The notes under the pieces: model-generated
The model's input: only the letters and a program-made list of their open reading frames with translations
Database searches by the model: none
What the model was told of the DNA's origin: nothing
NCBI GenBank assembly: GCA_951802195.1
Contig: OX637621.1
Span: forward strand, 1,178,001 to 1,242,000
Length of the DNA stretch: 64,000 bases
Source of the DNA: Tausonia pullulans
Taxonomy: Eukaryota > Basidiomycota > Tremellomycetes > Cystofilobasidiales > Mrakiaceae
Direction: 5' to 3'
Program-made: the position numbers and the translations under genes
Shown: positions 46,649-57,273 of the stretch, in pieces
Position numbering within the stretch: position 1 is the first letter of the stretch
How the letters are laid out: each line of letters begins with the position of its first letter

Positions 46649-48425
46649 ATGCGTCGAGGTAGAGACTTGTCACTTCATCGACGCGTCGACTCCAACCACC
46701 ACTCCGTCCTTCATCTTTTCTTCGTAAACCGCGCAACATTCCGTCCACAATCTCCTTACCACTATCTCTTTGTGCCCTGCCCTCCAGTGGGATTGTGCCG
46801 GGCACAGACAAGGCGTCCAAAGCCGTCGCGCGAGCCCGACGCAAAAGTTACGAAGTCTTCTTGCGTGTCTCGCGTGCTTCTTCGCTGGATGAACTTATTC
46901 TGCCTCTCTTGGGGGAAAAAAAAGGTGAGGAAACAGAAGATGCAGGATGCTGGGCCTGGCTGGTGAACGTCGGTGAGAACGGCGGGGATGAGGAGGGCAA
47001 GCGGGCACTCGTGCACGAGAGTTTCAAGGACGAGGTCGTGTGGGTGCCATTGCTCGGCCTGGTGCGTCCTTATTCTTCCTATTGCATCAATTAGACGAAG
47101 AGGGAAGCTCATAAGCTACTTGAGTGCAGCCTTATTCGCTCCTTCGCTTCCCCTCGTCCGAAGTCGCACGCACATCCATCCACCTCAACCAGACGCGTCT
47201 CTCCCAAGTCTCCGCTCCTTCCGCCACTTCCACTTCCTCCTTCATTCCCGCCAAGGCACCAGTCAAACCGCTCTTCGTTGAAATCGCTCGCCCTTCGTCC
47301 CTTGCCTCTCGGCTTCCGCTAATCCCTGATTGCTCGACTGCCGTTGAGTTGGCCCCCGGACGACGCCGCTGGCCCTGTGGCGTCGAGGTGTGGGAGAACT
47401 TTATCTCTCACAACGAGGAGAGTATGCTCATTGAAATGATGCATAAGGTCGGAGGCTGGGAGGAGGACGATGTCGCGAAGCGTCTCTCTGTCAGTCCCAA
47501 ATTTCAGCATGTCTATTGTACGTCTTCCGCTGATCTGCCTTGCGCTATCACTCTCAGGTCCACTTTGGCCCTCACTTCGACTACACCACCAATTCCACAA
47601 GGCCCTCTATCCGGCCGTTGCCTGTGGAAGTTGGCGCCCTTGTCCAGACACTTCCGTACATGGACGACGAAGAGCCCGGCGGACGGAAGCGCGTCCCCAA
47701 GCCGCCAGATCAGATGACGGGTCAGCTGTACCCCGCTGGGACGGGAATTCCACCACATGTAGACACGCAGTATGTCATCCTAGCACCAGATGGAGGGCGA
47801 GAGAACTGGTTGACTGACTGACTGGCGCCATCGACAGCTCACCTTTTGGACCTGTTATATGGGGCCTGAGTCTCGGCTCGACAGGTGCGGGCCAGACCTC
47901 TCTTCTTGAAGACGCTCGACCTGTTTTATGTATCAAGCTTCCGCCTACCATACAGTGACTATGGAGCTCAAGCTCTGCGGCTCTGTCGAAGCTCGCCGGA
48001 TGCGCGTCGCCAAGCGCTCGCTGTCAGCAACTCGCCCGTCGACTCCTCCGCCAGCGACACCGGGTCCTGCAGATGAGCCTTGTAGGTTTTGATCATCCGG
48101 TTCGCCTGATGAGACGTTGAAGCTGACCTGTCACCATACCACGATGATCCAAGCCGAGATCCAGCTCATCGACCTGCCCCCTCGTTCCCTACTCATTCTC
48201 CGAGGCCCCTCCCGCTACGCCTACACGCATGCTATCCGCCCGAGGCGGGCTGATCCCGGTGGTGAGTGGGGCGAGGTGCTCCGGCCGAGGGGGGAGAGGT
48301 ACTCGTTGACGTTCAGGACGGTCCGGGACATCGCTGGAGAGGGAGGGTGCAAGTGCGAATGGGGGAGTTGGTGCGATACGAGGATCGCTGCCGAGGTCGT
48401 CGAAGAGGAGGGAGAGGGTACATGA
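46649..48425 (+). CDS. ALKBH8-type AlkB 2-oxoglutarate/Fe(II) oxygenase
   Basis: In animals and plants the AlkB domain of ALKBH8 hydroxylates the wobble uridine side chain of certain tRNAs. The spliced protein contains GVEVWENFISHNEESMLIEM, PKFQHVHFGPHFDYTTN, the metal site GTGIPPHVDTHSPFGPVIWG (His-x-Asp; the His of DTH is split by an intron after 47769), LSLGST, LPPRSLLILRGPSRYAYTHA (distal His) and GERYSLTFRTVR, the Arg pair that binds 2-oxoglutarate. It ends EVVEEEGEGT (TGA 48423-48425). The N-terminal 150 residues are not clearly an RRM and no methyltransferase domain follows, so this is AlkB-only. The start is inferred: ATG 46649 in a 10-base first exon (donor 46659, acceptor before 46808) gives MRRDKASKAVARARRKSYEV. 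No in-frame ATG exists in the second exon. Confidence 0.85.
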
Positions 48426-48808
48426 TAAGGATGTCATCATGTTTGGCCGCTCGGATAGTGGAATGAATGTAAAAGGCGTCTCATTTCCAGCCTGTCCGAC
48501 TCGCGAGTCCCGAAATCCCGAGCCCTGCGGCTCACTACTGCCTCACTGCTGCCAGTCCACTTCAATTCCATTTCCAGCAAGGGGATCGAGACCTTTCACT
48601 CGGATTTGACTCAGGGCTGGATGGAAACTCCGAGCCTCGGAGTTATCTTCGGATACGACCGAATGGCCGCGGCGTTCCCCGCTCCCTTCTTTTGACGTTC
48701 TCCATCTCGCTGTTAGCCAAGAGCCACTCCCAACGCCCAGCTCTCTATTTTCTAAAGGCCCAACTCGATCCTCTTCTTCCATCCATTTCATTCTCTCTTA
48801 ATACCAAC
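48426..48808. other. Intergenic stretch, promoter of the dehalogenase gene
   Basis: These 383 bases contain the 3' end of the AlkB gene and the upstream region of the HAD gene; C/T-rich from about 48760. No gene seen. Confidence 0.45.
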
Positions 48809-50116
48809 ATGCCTTCCGTAGTCTTCGACGTTGTGGGAACGTGCTTCGTCCGTCCATTTCTCTCTCTTGGCCTTATCCCCTCGTCGTCTCGCTCGTTGAC
48901 TCGCCCCCCGACATTCCAGTCGTACGATGCAGGAGCCGAGGCTCTCATGGTGCGTCTGGGAGACAAGCTCGAGGCTCAGGGAGTCTCATGCAAGCTCCTC
49001 TTTTACTCCTGGTGCGCTGTCTGCTCGTTTCACAAGTCATCCGTGCTGGGCGACCACTGGGGCAGCTATTGAGGGTGCTGCCTTGATTGTTCTGGCCTTC
49101 AGGATCTGTTCGACCGAGCGGGACTACAGCTATCTCAGCCAGATCAAGCAGTACAAGCCGTTTCTCTCTATCCTCAAACACACCTTTGTCCGGGCTCTCC
49201 ACGTCAGTTTTTGCGAGATCAACATCGCTACGCCCACGTATATTGACTCTAGTGAGATCCTTGAACATATCAGAACGCTGGCGTTAAGGACCCTGTAAGT
49301 TGCGGGTCGAAAGTGCGAATGGCCAGTTCCACCTGGGCACCGTTGCTGACAGGGCACTGCTCAGTTCCACTTTAGCACGCCCGAGGACATTGACTGGGTC
49401 ATTTCCGAGTACCAGAAGTTAGAGGCTACCCCCAAGGATGTACGTGAGTATATTCAACGACTGACACGTTTGGTGGTACGGTTCAGGCTCCAGCCCCGAC
49501 CCGGTATGGCCGAGATGATGAAAACGCTTCGGGACGGCGGATTTGAAGTCTACTGCTGCAGCGACGCCAACGTGGATCGTGTCAAGGGCTACTTCGATCT
49601 GTAAGTCCTGTCCCCGAAGCGCACGCATGACACCTCGCGTCTGGGTGAGAAATTGACCCTCTGCTCACCAGGGCCGGTGTCGACATGCCACTGGAGAACA
49701 TTCTATCGGCCGACATGTGCCAGGCCGGAAAGCCGGAACCGGCTGTCTACAAAATGGCGCGTGAGAAGGTCGGCGCCGACAAGCCTGGGGAGGTCTCGGT
49801 GTTTGCGGCTGCTGTGCGTCTTTCTGCCCTCCTCTTCCCAAGTCTAGATCTGGGGCTGATTTTCGGGCATTTTATACCACCACAGCACGCATGGGACATT
49901 GCCGCCGCGAAGTCCGCGGGGTAAGCAGATCGAAAATGCTGTCCGTGATGAACGAACGTCTTTGCTGACTCCCTGCACTCTTTAAGCTTCGAGACGGCAT
50001 ACTGTCTCATCTACGAGATAGACCCTTGCGAAGAGATCTTTGGCAAGGCAGACTTTGCGTGCGACTCTCTTCCGGAACTTGGCCGGGGCATTGTCGAGAA
50101 GTGGGGGAAGAAGTAG
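48809..50116 (+). CDS. Haloacid dehalogenase, type II-like (HAD superfamily)
   Basis: HAD enzymes use an active-site Asp to hydrolyse C-halogen or phosphate bonds. The first exon MPSVVFDVVGTCF has the DxxGT nucleophile motif. Further spliced blocks: SYDAGAEALMVRLGDKLEAQ, YLSQIKQYKPFLSILKHTF, MAEMMKTLRDGGFEVYCCSD (motif II Ser), GKPEPAVYKMAREKVGA (motif III Lys), HAWDIAAAKSAGFETAY (Asp of motif IV) and a C-terminus DSLPELGRGIVEKWGKK (TAG 50114-50116). The long cap insert is of the L-2-haloacid dehalogenase type. About nine exons, some tiny. Actual substrate unknown; fungal members are often general phosphatases or haloacid hydrolases. Convergent with the FAD oxidoreductase, 120 bases apart. 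Confidence 0.82.
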
Positions 50117-50236
50117 GTGAGATCTAGGACCCTGTATTTTGGTTATGTCTAGACTTGTGAAGTTTCCTGCTAAGAAAGATACTGGAAAATGGACTGCCAT
50201 CTCTTTCAAACTTCATCTGCCAGCTTCAAACGATAT

Positions 50237-52208
50237 CTATAGCTTTGCCCTTATCGCAACTTCGGTCGTCAAATCTCCCGGCTCCTCTATCGCCTTGTTC
50301 TCAATTTTGTCTGCCGCCTTACTCCCAAGCATGGTCTTGATCAAGTTGACTTTACTGGCGAGTCGCTTGGCCGTCAAGTGGTAGGGGGCAGGGATCGCCA
50401 TACGAAACGCCGCGACGGCCGAGGGAGGGGTTCGTCGGTCTGCGGAGGTGAGGCGCGATGAGACGAGCAAGGCGATGGCCTCGGCACAGGCGGGGATTCG
50501 AGGCATCCCTGGTGTCGAGGAAGAGTGAGTTCAGAACGGCAGCTCAACTCAATGGTTGGACGACAGCAAAGAGAGGCAGGCTTACCGTGGCCTGTGAAGC
50601 CAGCAAGGACAAAGAGACCCTCCTGTGTCGGGTGTTCACCAATGTATGGAAGGAGATCGGACGAGTAGCCGAGTACTGGTACGAGGCAAGGCTTCAGAAG
50701 CTACATGCATTGGAAAAAGCTGTAGGACTCACTGCCAGTCCAGAGAAAGTCCAGACTACCCGACGAAGCGTCCCAGCCGACAAAGTGCTTCGAGGCGTAA
50801 TCCTCAAAGTACTCCCTCGCGCCGGCAAACTGTTCATCGTCCCGGATCGTGTTATACCAAAGCTCTGGTGTATGCTGGAAGAGGCCCTTGGCTCCTCCGA
50901 GGATGTATGATTGGTCGCCTATGAGAAGATGGGTGAGCCCATGTTGCATCCGCGCGAAGGCTAGCTGATGAGACGAGCTAGATACTTACCGCGTCCCGGG
51001 ATTCGACCTCGTCCCTGTCGGGGGATCATGTAGTCTGATCTGTCGGCTGAGAGCGTCAGCGAACCTAAAAACAATTTGTTGGGATCTGATGATGTAAGAA
51101 AAAACGCACTGCCCAGCGCCGAATCGCAGCCCATATGAGTATGTCAACTTCCCTGGCAACCCTCCCGGCAGATGTGACCGAGAAGGAGTAATACTGCAAG
51201 CTGTTCCTCGAACGGGGACAATCTTGTCCTTGAAGTCTGGAAGGATGCCTGCAGTGTAGGCGTTGGTGGCGATGACGACTGTCGACGCAGAGACCATCCC
51301 GCGCCCTGTCATGACTGTCCAGGGGAGGAGAGAGGATGAGTTCTTGGTAACGGAGAGGACTGGTGTGTTGGTCTGGAGGTTGAGCCCGCATCTCAGGGCG
51401 GCGTGAGTGACTGAGACAAAAAGGAGACGAGGTCAGCGGCGGCTCCTGCTCATTTAAACGGTCTCGGGCTAGCTTACGTCCACAGGTCAACTTGTATGGC
51501 CAAAGATGCCCAGCTGGGTAGGTTGCACCCCAATAGCCACCCTTCATGCCGGAGACCCTCTCCAGTTCGGCCCGATCCGTAATCTCGCGTACGTCGCCTG
51601 CCTCAACCGCGCGGGGGTGGTCCTCCTTTCTTAGCAGGAACGATCTCCTTGCCGATTCGGCCTCTTTCGCGTCGAAAAAGACGTCGCACGCTCGCGTGAC
51701 GTGCAGGTCGCAGTCGATATCCGGTTCGGCCTCGACGAGTGCAATGTACTGCGCCAGCTGGGCCTCTTCGAACTCAAGGAGAGCATTGGCGGCAGCGGGG
51801 CCGCGGAGAGCGCGATCTTGCTCGTAGCCGAAGTAGGTCATCGGCTTGCAGTGGCCGCCTAAGGGAAATCAAAGGTCATCTATTTTGAGGCTCCATTATG
51901 TAGTCGAGTCGAAACTAGTGTTGAGACTACGCACCGTTCCTCGCCGTCGCGCCGTTGCAGAAGTCCGATGCCTCCACGAGAACGACGCTGGGTGGCAGTC
52001 CAGGAGAAGCCTTCTTGAGGATATTATATGCCGTGAGGACTCCTGTGAGTCCTCCTCCAACAACGACAACGTCGGCCGTCTGAGGCATGTTGGTGGTCGT
52101 CCGAGCCTTGTCCAGGATGGGGTCTCGCTCGGAGAGCCAGAAGGACTGGGTTCGGTTTGCGACAGGCAGAAGGGTGTTTTCGGGCATGGGGAAAGAGGCA
52201 GCCGGCAT
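50237..52208 (-). CDS. FAD-dependent oxidoreductase, DAO (glycine/D-amino-acid oxidase) family
   Basis: Enzymes of this family oxidise amines or amino acids with FAD. Start MPAASFPMPENTLLPVANRT (ATG at 52208). Next come SFWLSERDPIL, the dinucleotide motif ADVVVVGGGLTGVLTAYNIL, VVLVEASDFCNGATARNGGH, FEEAQLAQYIALVEAEPDID, GGYWGATYPAGHLWPYKL, VVIATNAYTAGILPDFKDKI, VPVRGTACSITPS, then SLDFLWTGIMGYSSDLLPYI and GLFVLAGFTGHGMPRIPACA (C-terminal FAD-binding). The end is ETEV-like TEVAIRAKL (TAG at 50239-50237). This layout matches the large fungal group of DAO proteins annotated as uncharacterised oxidoreductases. About nine exons. No transmembrane span or signal peptide. Substrate unknown. Confidence 0.9.
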
Positions 52209-53023
52209 GCTGATTCTTGTTGATGGGGTTTGTAGAGAGAGAAGCATGCTTGTTCAGAAGCCAGGACCAAGAGCGCCCAAGTCCGAGGCCGGAGATAGGA
52301 AATCGCCCGCGCGATGGTACGCTCGTCGACCTCGTCGGATGAGGCCGAAACCGCACAGTTCATCGGATGGCAGGTTGCTCCTTTTCTTGTCGGAGTTCAT
52401 TATGTTTTGTTTTGGGGGAGGAGAGGATGTCCAGCTATTGATCAAGCGCAGAGGAAGAAATGAATCTCTGAGGGACAGCGAGTGAGAAGTAGGAGAAAGA
52501 GAAACTAGCTCGGGAGGGTGGAAAGGGAAGAAAGTGCAACGTTGGGCAGAGGGAGATAATGAAATGGAGGAATGTTTATGGGTAGGAAGAGCGGAAGGTG
52601 GGAGAAGAGAGAGGAAGTAAGGGAGAGGAGAGGAGAGAGAGGCAGCCTTCGTAGTGATGTTAGAGATAAGTCTGTGAGACTCTGCTTCTTCAGTTACGTA
52701 GTGGAGAGAACTTGAGAAAATATCTGTCCTGCATCGCAGCGATTAAACCCTTCACCACCATCCGTCCCGCCCCGCATCAGCAGCCGCTCCGGGGTTCGAA
52801 ATTGACCAAAAGATAACAAACGACTATCAAAAAGCGATGGAGGAACCCCATCTTTGCATCTCGTCTCATCTCTGACTTGATCTGCAGAAGCACAAGAGCG
52901 AGCGGACTGGTGGCGCTGTGGTCCGGGCGGGCGAAAGCGGGCGACGGGGCCAGAAGGGGCGGGCGGCCTTGAGGCGACGGTCACCATTCCGATTGTCCAA
53001 TAACGGCCGACATCGCATTCACC
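52209..53023. promoter_or_regulatory. Long divergent intergenic region (FAD oxidoreductase / Zn2Cys6 regulator)
   Basis: 815 bases between opposite starts. The part 52480-52640 is strongly purine-rich on the plus strand (leader of the minus-strand gene). A CCAAT word occurs at about 52996-53000, 24-28 bases before the regulator ATG. In fungi a Zn2Cys6 regulator next to an enzyme gene often controls it; here that is only a possibility. Confidence 0.4.
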
Positions 53024-56000
53024 ATGGGTTCCTTACAGCCCGCCGCCTCGTCCAGCAGCATGAATGACCCCTTGATCATCAGCCAGGCATCTTATCCGGC
53101 CGCGGACCGCAAGCGCAAGCAGCCCAAGGAGGAGGAGCCCTCGGACGAGAGCGCCGACGAGGAACGGCCACCTAAGAAGGGAGGAGCGGGCGGGAAGGGG
53201 AAGTCGTCTAAAGCCAAATCCTGTGAGCTGTCATTCTCTCTCTCGGAGAGCCTGGCTAATTCGAATACCGCGTCTTCCAAGGCTTGGAGTGCAGGCGTCT
53301 CAAGTGCGTAGGTCAACGTTGACTGACACCTCGGAGAAGAGCGCGACTTACCCTTGTTGACTTTCCTCGTCCAGGCTCAAGTGCAACCGAGTGTGGCCCT
53401 GCTCGATGTGTATCAAGTGAGCCAAGATCATTCTGGACTTGCTCGGACAGAGACTGACTCTTATGGCAGACGAGGAACGGCCGAAATGTGGGCAAGCGCG
53501 ACCTGTCTCTCACACTGAATGCAATGTGCGTTCTTCCTGCCAGCTGAACCTCTGTTTAATCGCCCAGCTGCCCAGATGGAGCTCTCATGTAGGCGTTCTT
53601 CGGGCGGATATGTGGTTATATATCAGCGCTGACCAATGTCATCCTTTCAGGACCGCCCGAGGACGAACGTGAGCAACTTCGACTGGAACTCGCTTGCGCC
53701 CCCATTCGGACATGGCCGAACTGATATGCCGTGGCCTTTCCTTAATCATCAGCATGATCCTGGCGTCCAACGGTTCGTCGTCGCTGTATTAGACCGATGG
53801 AATTGCCTTTAACGTATGGATCGACACAGAGGAACTGCACAGTCGGATTGCCGACCTCGAGCGCGCCCTATACGACGCAACGGCTGGGGCTGGTTCGCCC
53901 CATCCACTCCTCAAGAGCGCCTTCCACTTCCACCCAGACTCCTCCCCTTCGTCTCCAGCAGCCAAACCCCCCGCTCGACTTTCGCTTCCACCACCAGGAA
54001 TAACAGATCCAAGCCTCCCTCCTCACCACAGCCAGATCGAGCGAGGGAGCTGGAGCGAACAGGATCGGCAGGACGGAGGGGCCGGGTACCTCGAGATCGA
54101 CGAGGCTGAGGGGTCGAGCCGGTTCTTTGGCGCCAATGCTGGAGCAGCGTTTCTCATGGTCCGTCCAGATTCGTCCACGGATCTCTCTTCCCTTCGTTCC
54201 GCCCTGTATCAACGTCATGATCCGCGCTGCTTACAGCAAGAGTCAGCGACCCACGAGGCGCAGCCGAGCGTCACCGATATCCTTGGAATTCCTCTTAACA
54301 CCCTGGCTTCCCCGGGCGATTCGAATGTGGAGGCCAAGGGCTGGGTCGAATCTTTCCCGTTCGAACGGTCCTCGGCGTTCCATCAGCGGCAGACGGCGGA
54401 GGTACTCCGGATGAACCTGCCAGACCGGTCGCAGGCCGAGGAGCTTTGTCGGTTGTTCTTTAAGAACCGTGAGTAGGAAGGCTCAGGTGTCTTGCACCTG
54501 CACATTGGTTTCGCCGCTGATCTGGACTTCGCTCGCCACCAAGTCGCCTGGGGCTACTCTGTCGTCGTAAAGGAGACTTTTGACCTCGATTTTCTCTCGC
54601 ACGTTTACCCGGCGGACGAGTTCTCCTCACCGCCCATAAACACCCAGCGCCTCGCGGTCGTCTTCTTTGTTCTGAGTTTGGGAAGTCTATTTGACCTCAA
54701 TCTCGTCCCGTGTAAGATTCCTCTGCGCTTCCCCGATGCAGCGTGTGTGGCCCTCTGATTTTTTCCTCGCTAGACAACCAGCTTTCAAAAGAGTACATGG
54801 CCCTGGGGCGAGCATGCCTCGCTCTTGACGCCTCTGCATCCATCACCTGTTCGTCGACTCATTTTACGAGAGCCAATCTGTTCCGTCATTCTGAGACACC
54901 TCATTTCAGTCGTCCAGGCTGTCCATCTCCAAGCGACGCACGTCATGAATAACGGCAGAGTCACCTCGGGCGGGCACGCTTCGTGGCCACTTCTCGGCCA
55001 GGCCATGCGCGCGGCCCAGGCGATCGGCTTGCACCGTGATGGAGCCGCTTGGGGCTTGCCTCAAGAGCAAGTAAATGAGCGTCGACGGGTGTTCTGGGAG
55101 GTGAGCGATTGACTGTGATCGTCTATGGCGGTTTGAGGTTGACTTAGGCGTGCCTTTCCCCGCGAGCAGACACTTTCATACGACATTTTCCAATCGGTCT
55201 CTCAAGGTCAGTATGCTTTGAAAGCTCGCTCAAGATGTCTTCACGAGTTGATTCAGCTATTCTCATCTCAGGTCGACCAAGAAGTGAGCCACATGCCCTA
55301 TCGTTGCGAACAACCGAATAGCTAAACCCCCTTGTGCCTCCAGTGGTCCAGTACATGGCGCTCGACACGAAGTTTCCCGAAAGAGAGCCTGGTGATCCAG
55401 CCTGTATGCCGCACCTCCTCTCTTGGCCTTCTTATTTCCCTGCTTGATGCTGATGTTGAAGGACTCATACTAGACCACGAGGAGCGCGTGAGTCATGCCC
55501 GACCTTCTGAGCCTGTAGCGCTCGCCCCCTAACCAAAGCGCCGTTGTCAGTACAAGCTCCTTCGGCTCCTGGCGCGAATCAACGATGAGCAGATTCGCAC
55601 GTCGCCCTCAAGCTACGAGACCGTCATGGAGATCGATCGAGATCTCCGGCAATGTGAACAGCACTCTTCAAATCTCTTATTTAATTTTGAGAATCGCAGG
55701 CGAAAGCTGACAATTGCCCTACTCTACAGTCGAGAAGGATCTTCCGGCTGAGCTAATTTGCAAGGACAAGCTCTCGGTCTACGTCTCCAGTGAGGAAGAG
55801 GGCCTTCTTCTTCAACAACACACGATACTCTTCAACATCGTAAGATGCCTGCTCGAGTGATTTGAGACCGAAGTCGGCATAATCTCATCAAGCACACACC
55901 ACAGAACGTCGCCCTGCTCTTCCTGCACCGTGGCTGGTTCGCGAGGGCTCTACGAGATAGCCCGAACGAACCCTTGAGCTCAAAGTACAGGTGCGTCGAG

Positions 56001-57198
56001 GCCTTCATCTGGAGTTCACCTAATGATTCACTGAAGACTCTCTTTCTAGACCGAGCTATGTTGCCGAAATGGAAGCCTGCAAGACAATCACCTCCATTGT
56101 CCGTCGGCTTGCGAGGGTCCGGTTCGAGTTGATCGCGAGGAGATGGGTGAATCATCCTCGTCAGCGCACTTTCCATTTCGCAAGAACTGAAGCCGGATTT
56201 TCACCATCTAGTTCTACTTTTTCCACTCCTTCTCCGCTTGCGTGTGCTTCGCGGCTTCGGTCATTCGGTCTCCTGGCTCATCGCTTGCCCGCTCAGTGTT
56301 CACCGAGCTCGATCTTGGTGTGTGCCATCGCAGTTCCATGTACTGAAGTTGGCTCTGACCGTTATTTCCATTCCGACAGGTGTCAAACTCTTTGAGTCAG
56401 CGCAGCGGAAGAATGAGCTGGTGAGCAGCTGATCAATCCTTTTGCATCTTTCGGCTCTTATCTTACCGATCCCTTCACCTTCGCTTTCCAGCCGATCCTT
56501 CTCCGTCTACGGCAGCGAGCCGAGTCCGCCATCCGTGCCCACAGAGCCTCGAAGCAATACGGCCTTCCTCTACTTCCGTCGGCGACCCAGAACGAGGGTA
56601 TCGACCTCCTTGGATCAGGAACGACCCTTCACGTCACCGCGGCTGTGGCTGCCTCCTCCACCTCGCAAGGGGGCGGCGACCAGCAGCAAAGCAGCTCCTC
56701 AAGCTCGCATGCCTCTCAACCTACTCCATCGGCGACAACGATGGGCCTCTCGCCCGACGTTAATAACGGAGGCGGCGGCAACTGCCTGCAGGGCCACTCT
56801 CCGGCTGACAGCATCCCACCATTCGAGCCACCCGAGTTGACGGGCTCGTTTGCCTCATGGATGGCTGATCCGTTCTTCACGACTGAGCTCGCGTACAACC
56901 CAAATCCGACGGGCGCGTTTGGAAGCTTGGGCGACCTTGCGCTTGGAGGGCATCGTCCGCTCCCCTCGAACGATGGAGGGCACAGGCAGACCACCGATGG
57001 AGCGTTCCCAACAAACGTAGGAAGCCCCGACTTCGACTTCGATGCCGTGAGTTCCGGAGACAGGAGGCCCCAATGGGTCCTAGACTGACACCAAGTCGCT
57101 CTATTCATCACCAGTTCCTCGCCGGTCTAGGCATCGCGCCTGCCTCAAACGACCTGTTCATTGCCCCCATGCCTATTCCCTGCTCATCGGATCCTTAG
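53024..57198 (+). CDS. Zn2Cys6 fungal transcription factor with fungal_trans domain
   Basis: A nuclear DNA-binding regulator. Exon 1 (MGSLQPAASSSSMNDPLIIS ...) is basic and acidic with PPKKGGAGGKGK. Short spliced exons then give CLECRRLKLKCNRVWPCSMC followed by IK, five of the six zinc-cluster cysteines; the sixth lies in a small exon I could not place. The dimerisation helix DTEELHSRIADLERAL follows, then an acidic/Ser linker, SVTDILGIPLNTLAS, AEELCRLFFKNR and a membrane-like helical middle domain with QAVHLQATHVMNNGR, AMRAAQAIGLHRDGAAWGLP and ERRRVFWE, the hallmark of fungal_trans. The C-terminus is Ser/Gln/Gly-rich and ends PIPCSSDP (TAG 57196-57198). More than ten introns, several exons uncertain. 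Targets unknown. Confidence 0.85.
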
Positions 57199-57273
57199 AA
57201 TCCACATATTCGTGTATGTTCGTAGCTACAGTATTTTCAAAATGCCCTATGGGCAATTGACGTCCCTCGATAT

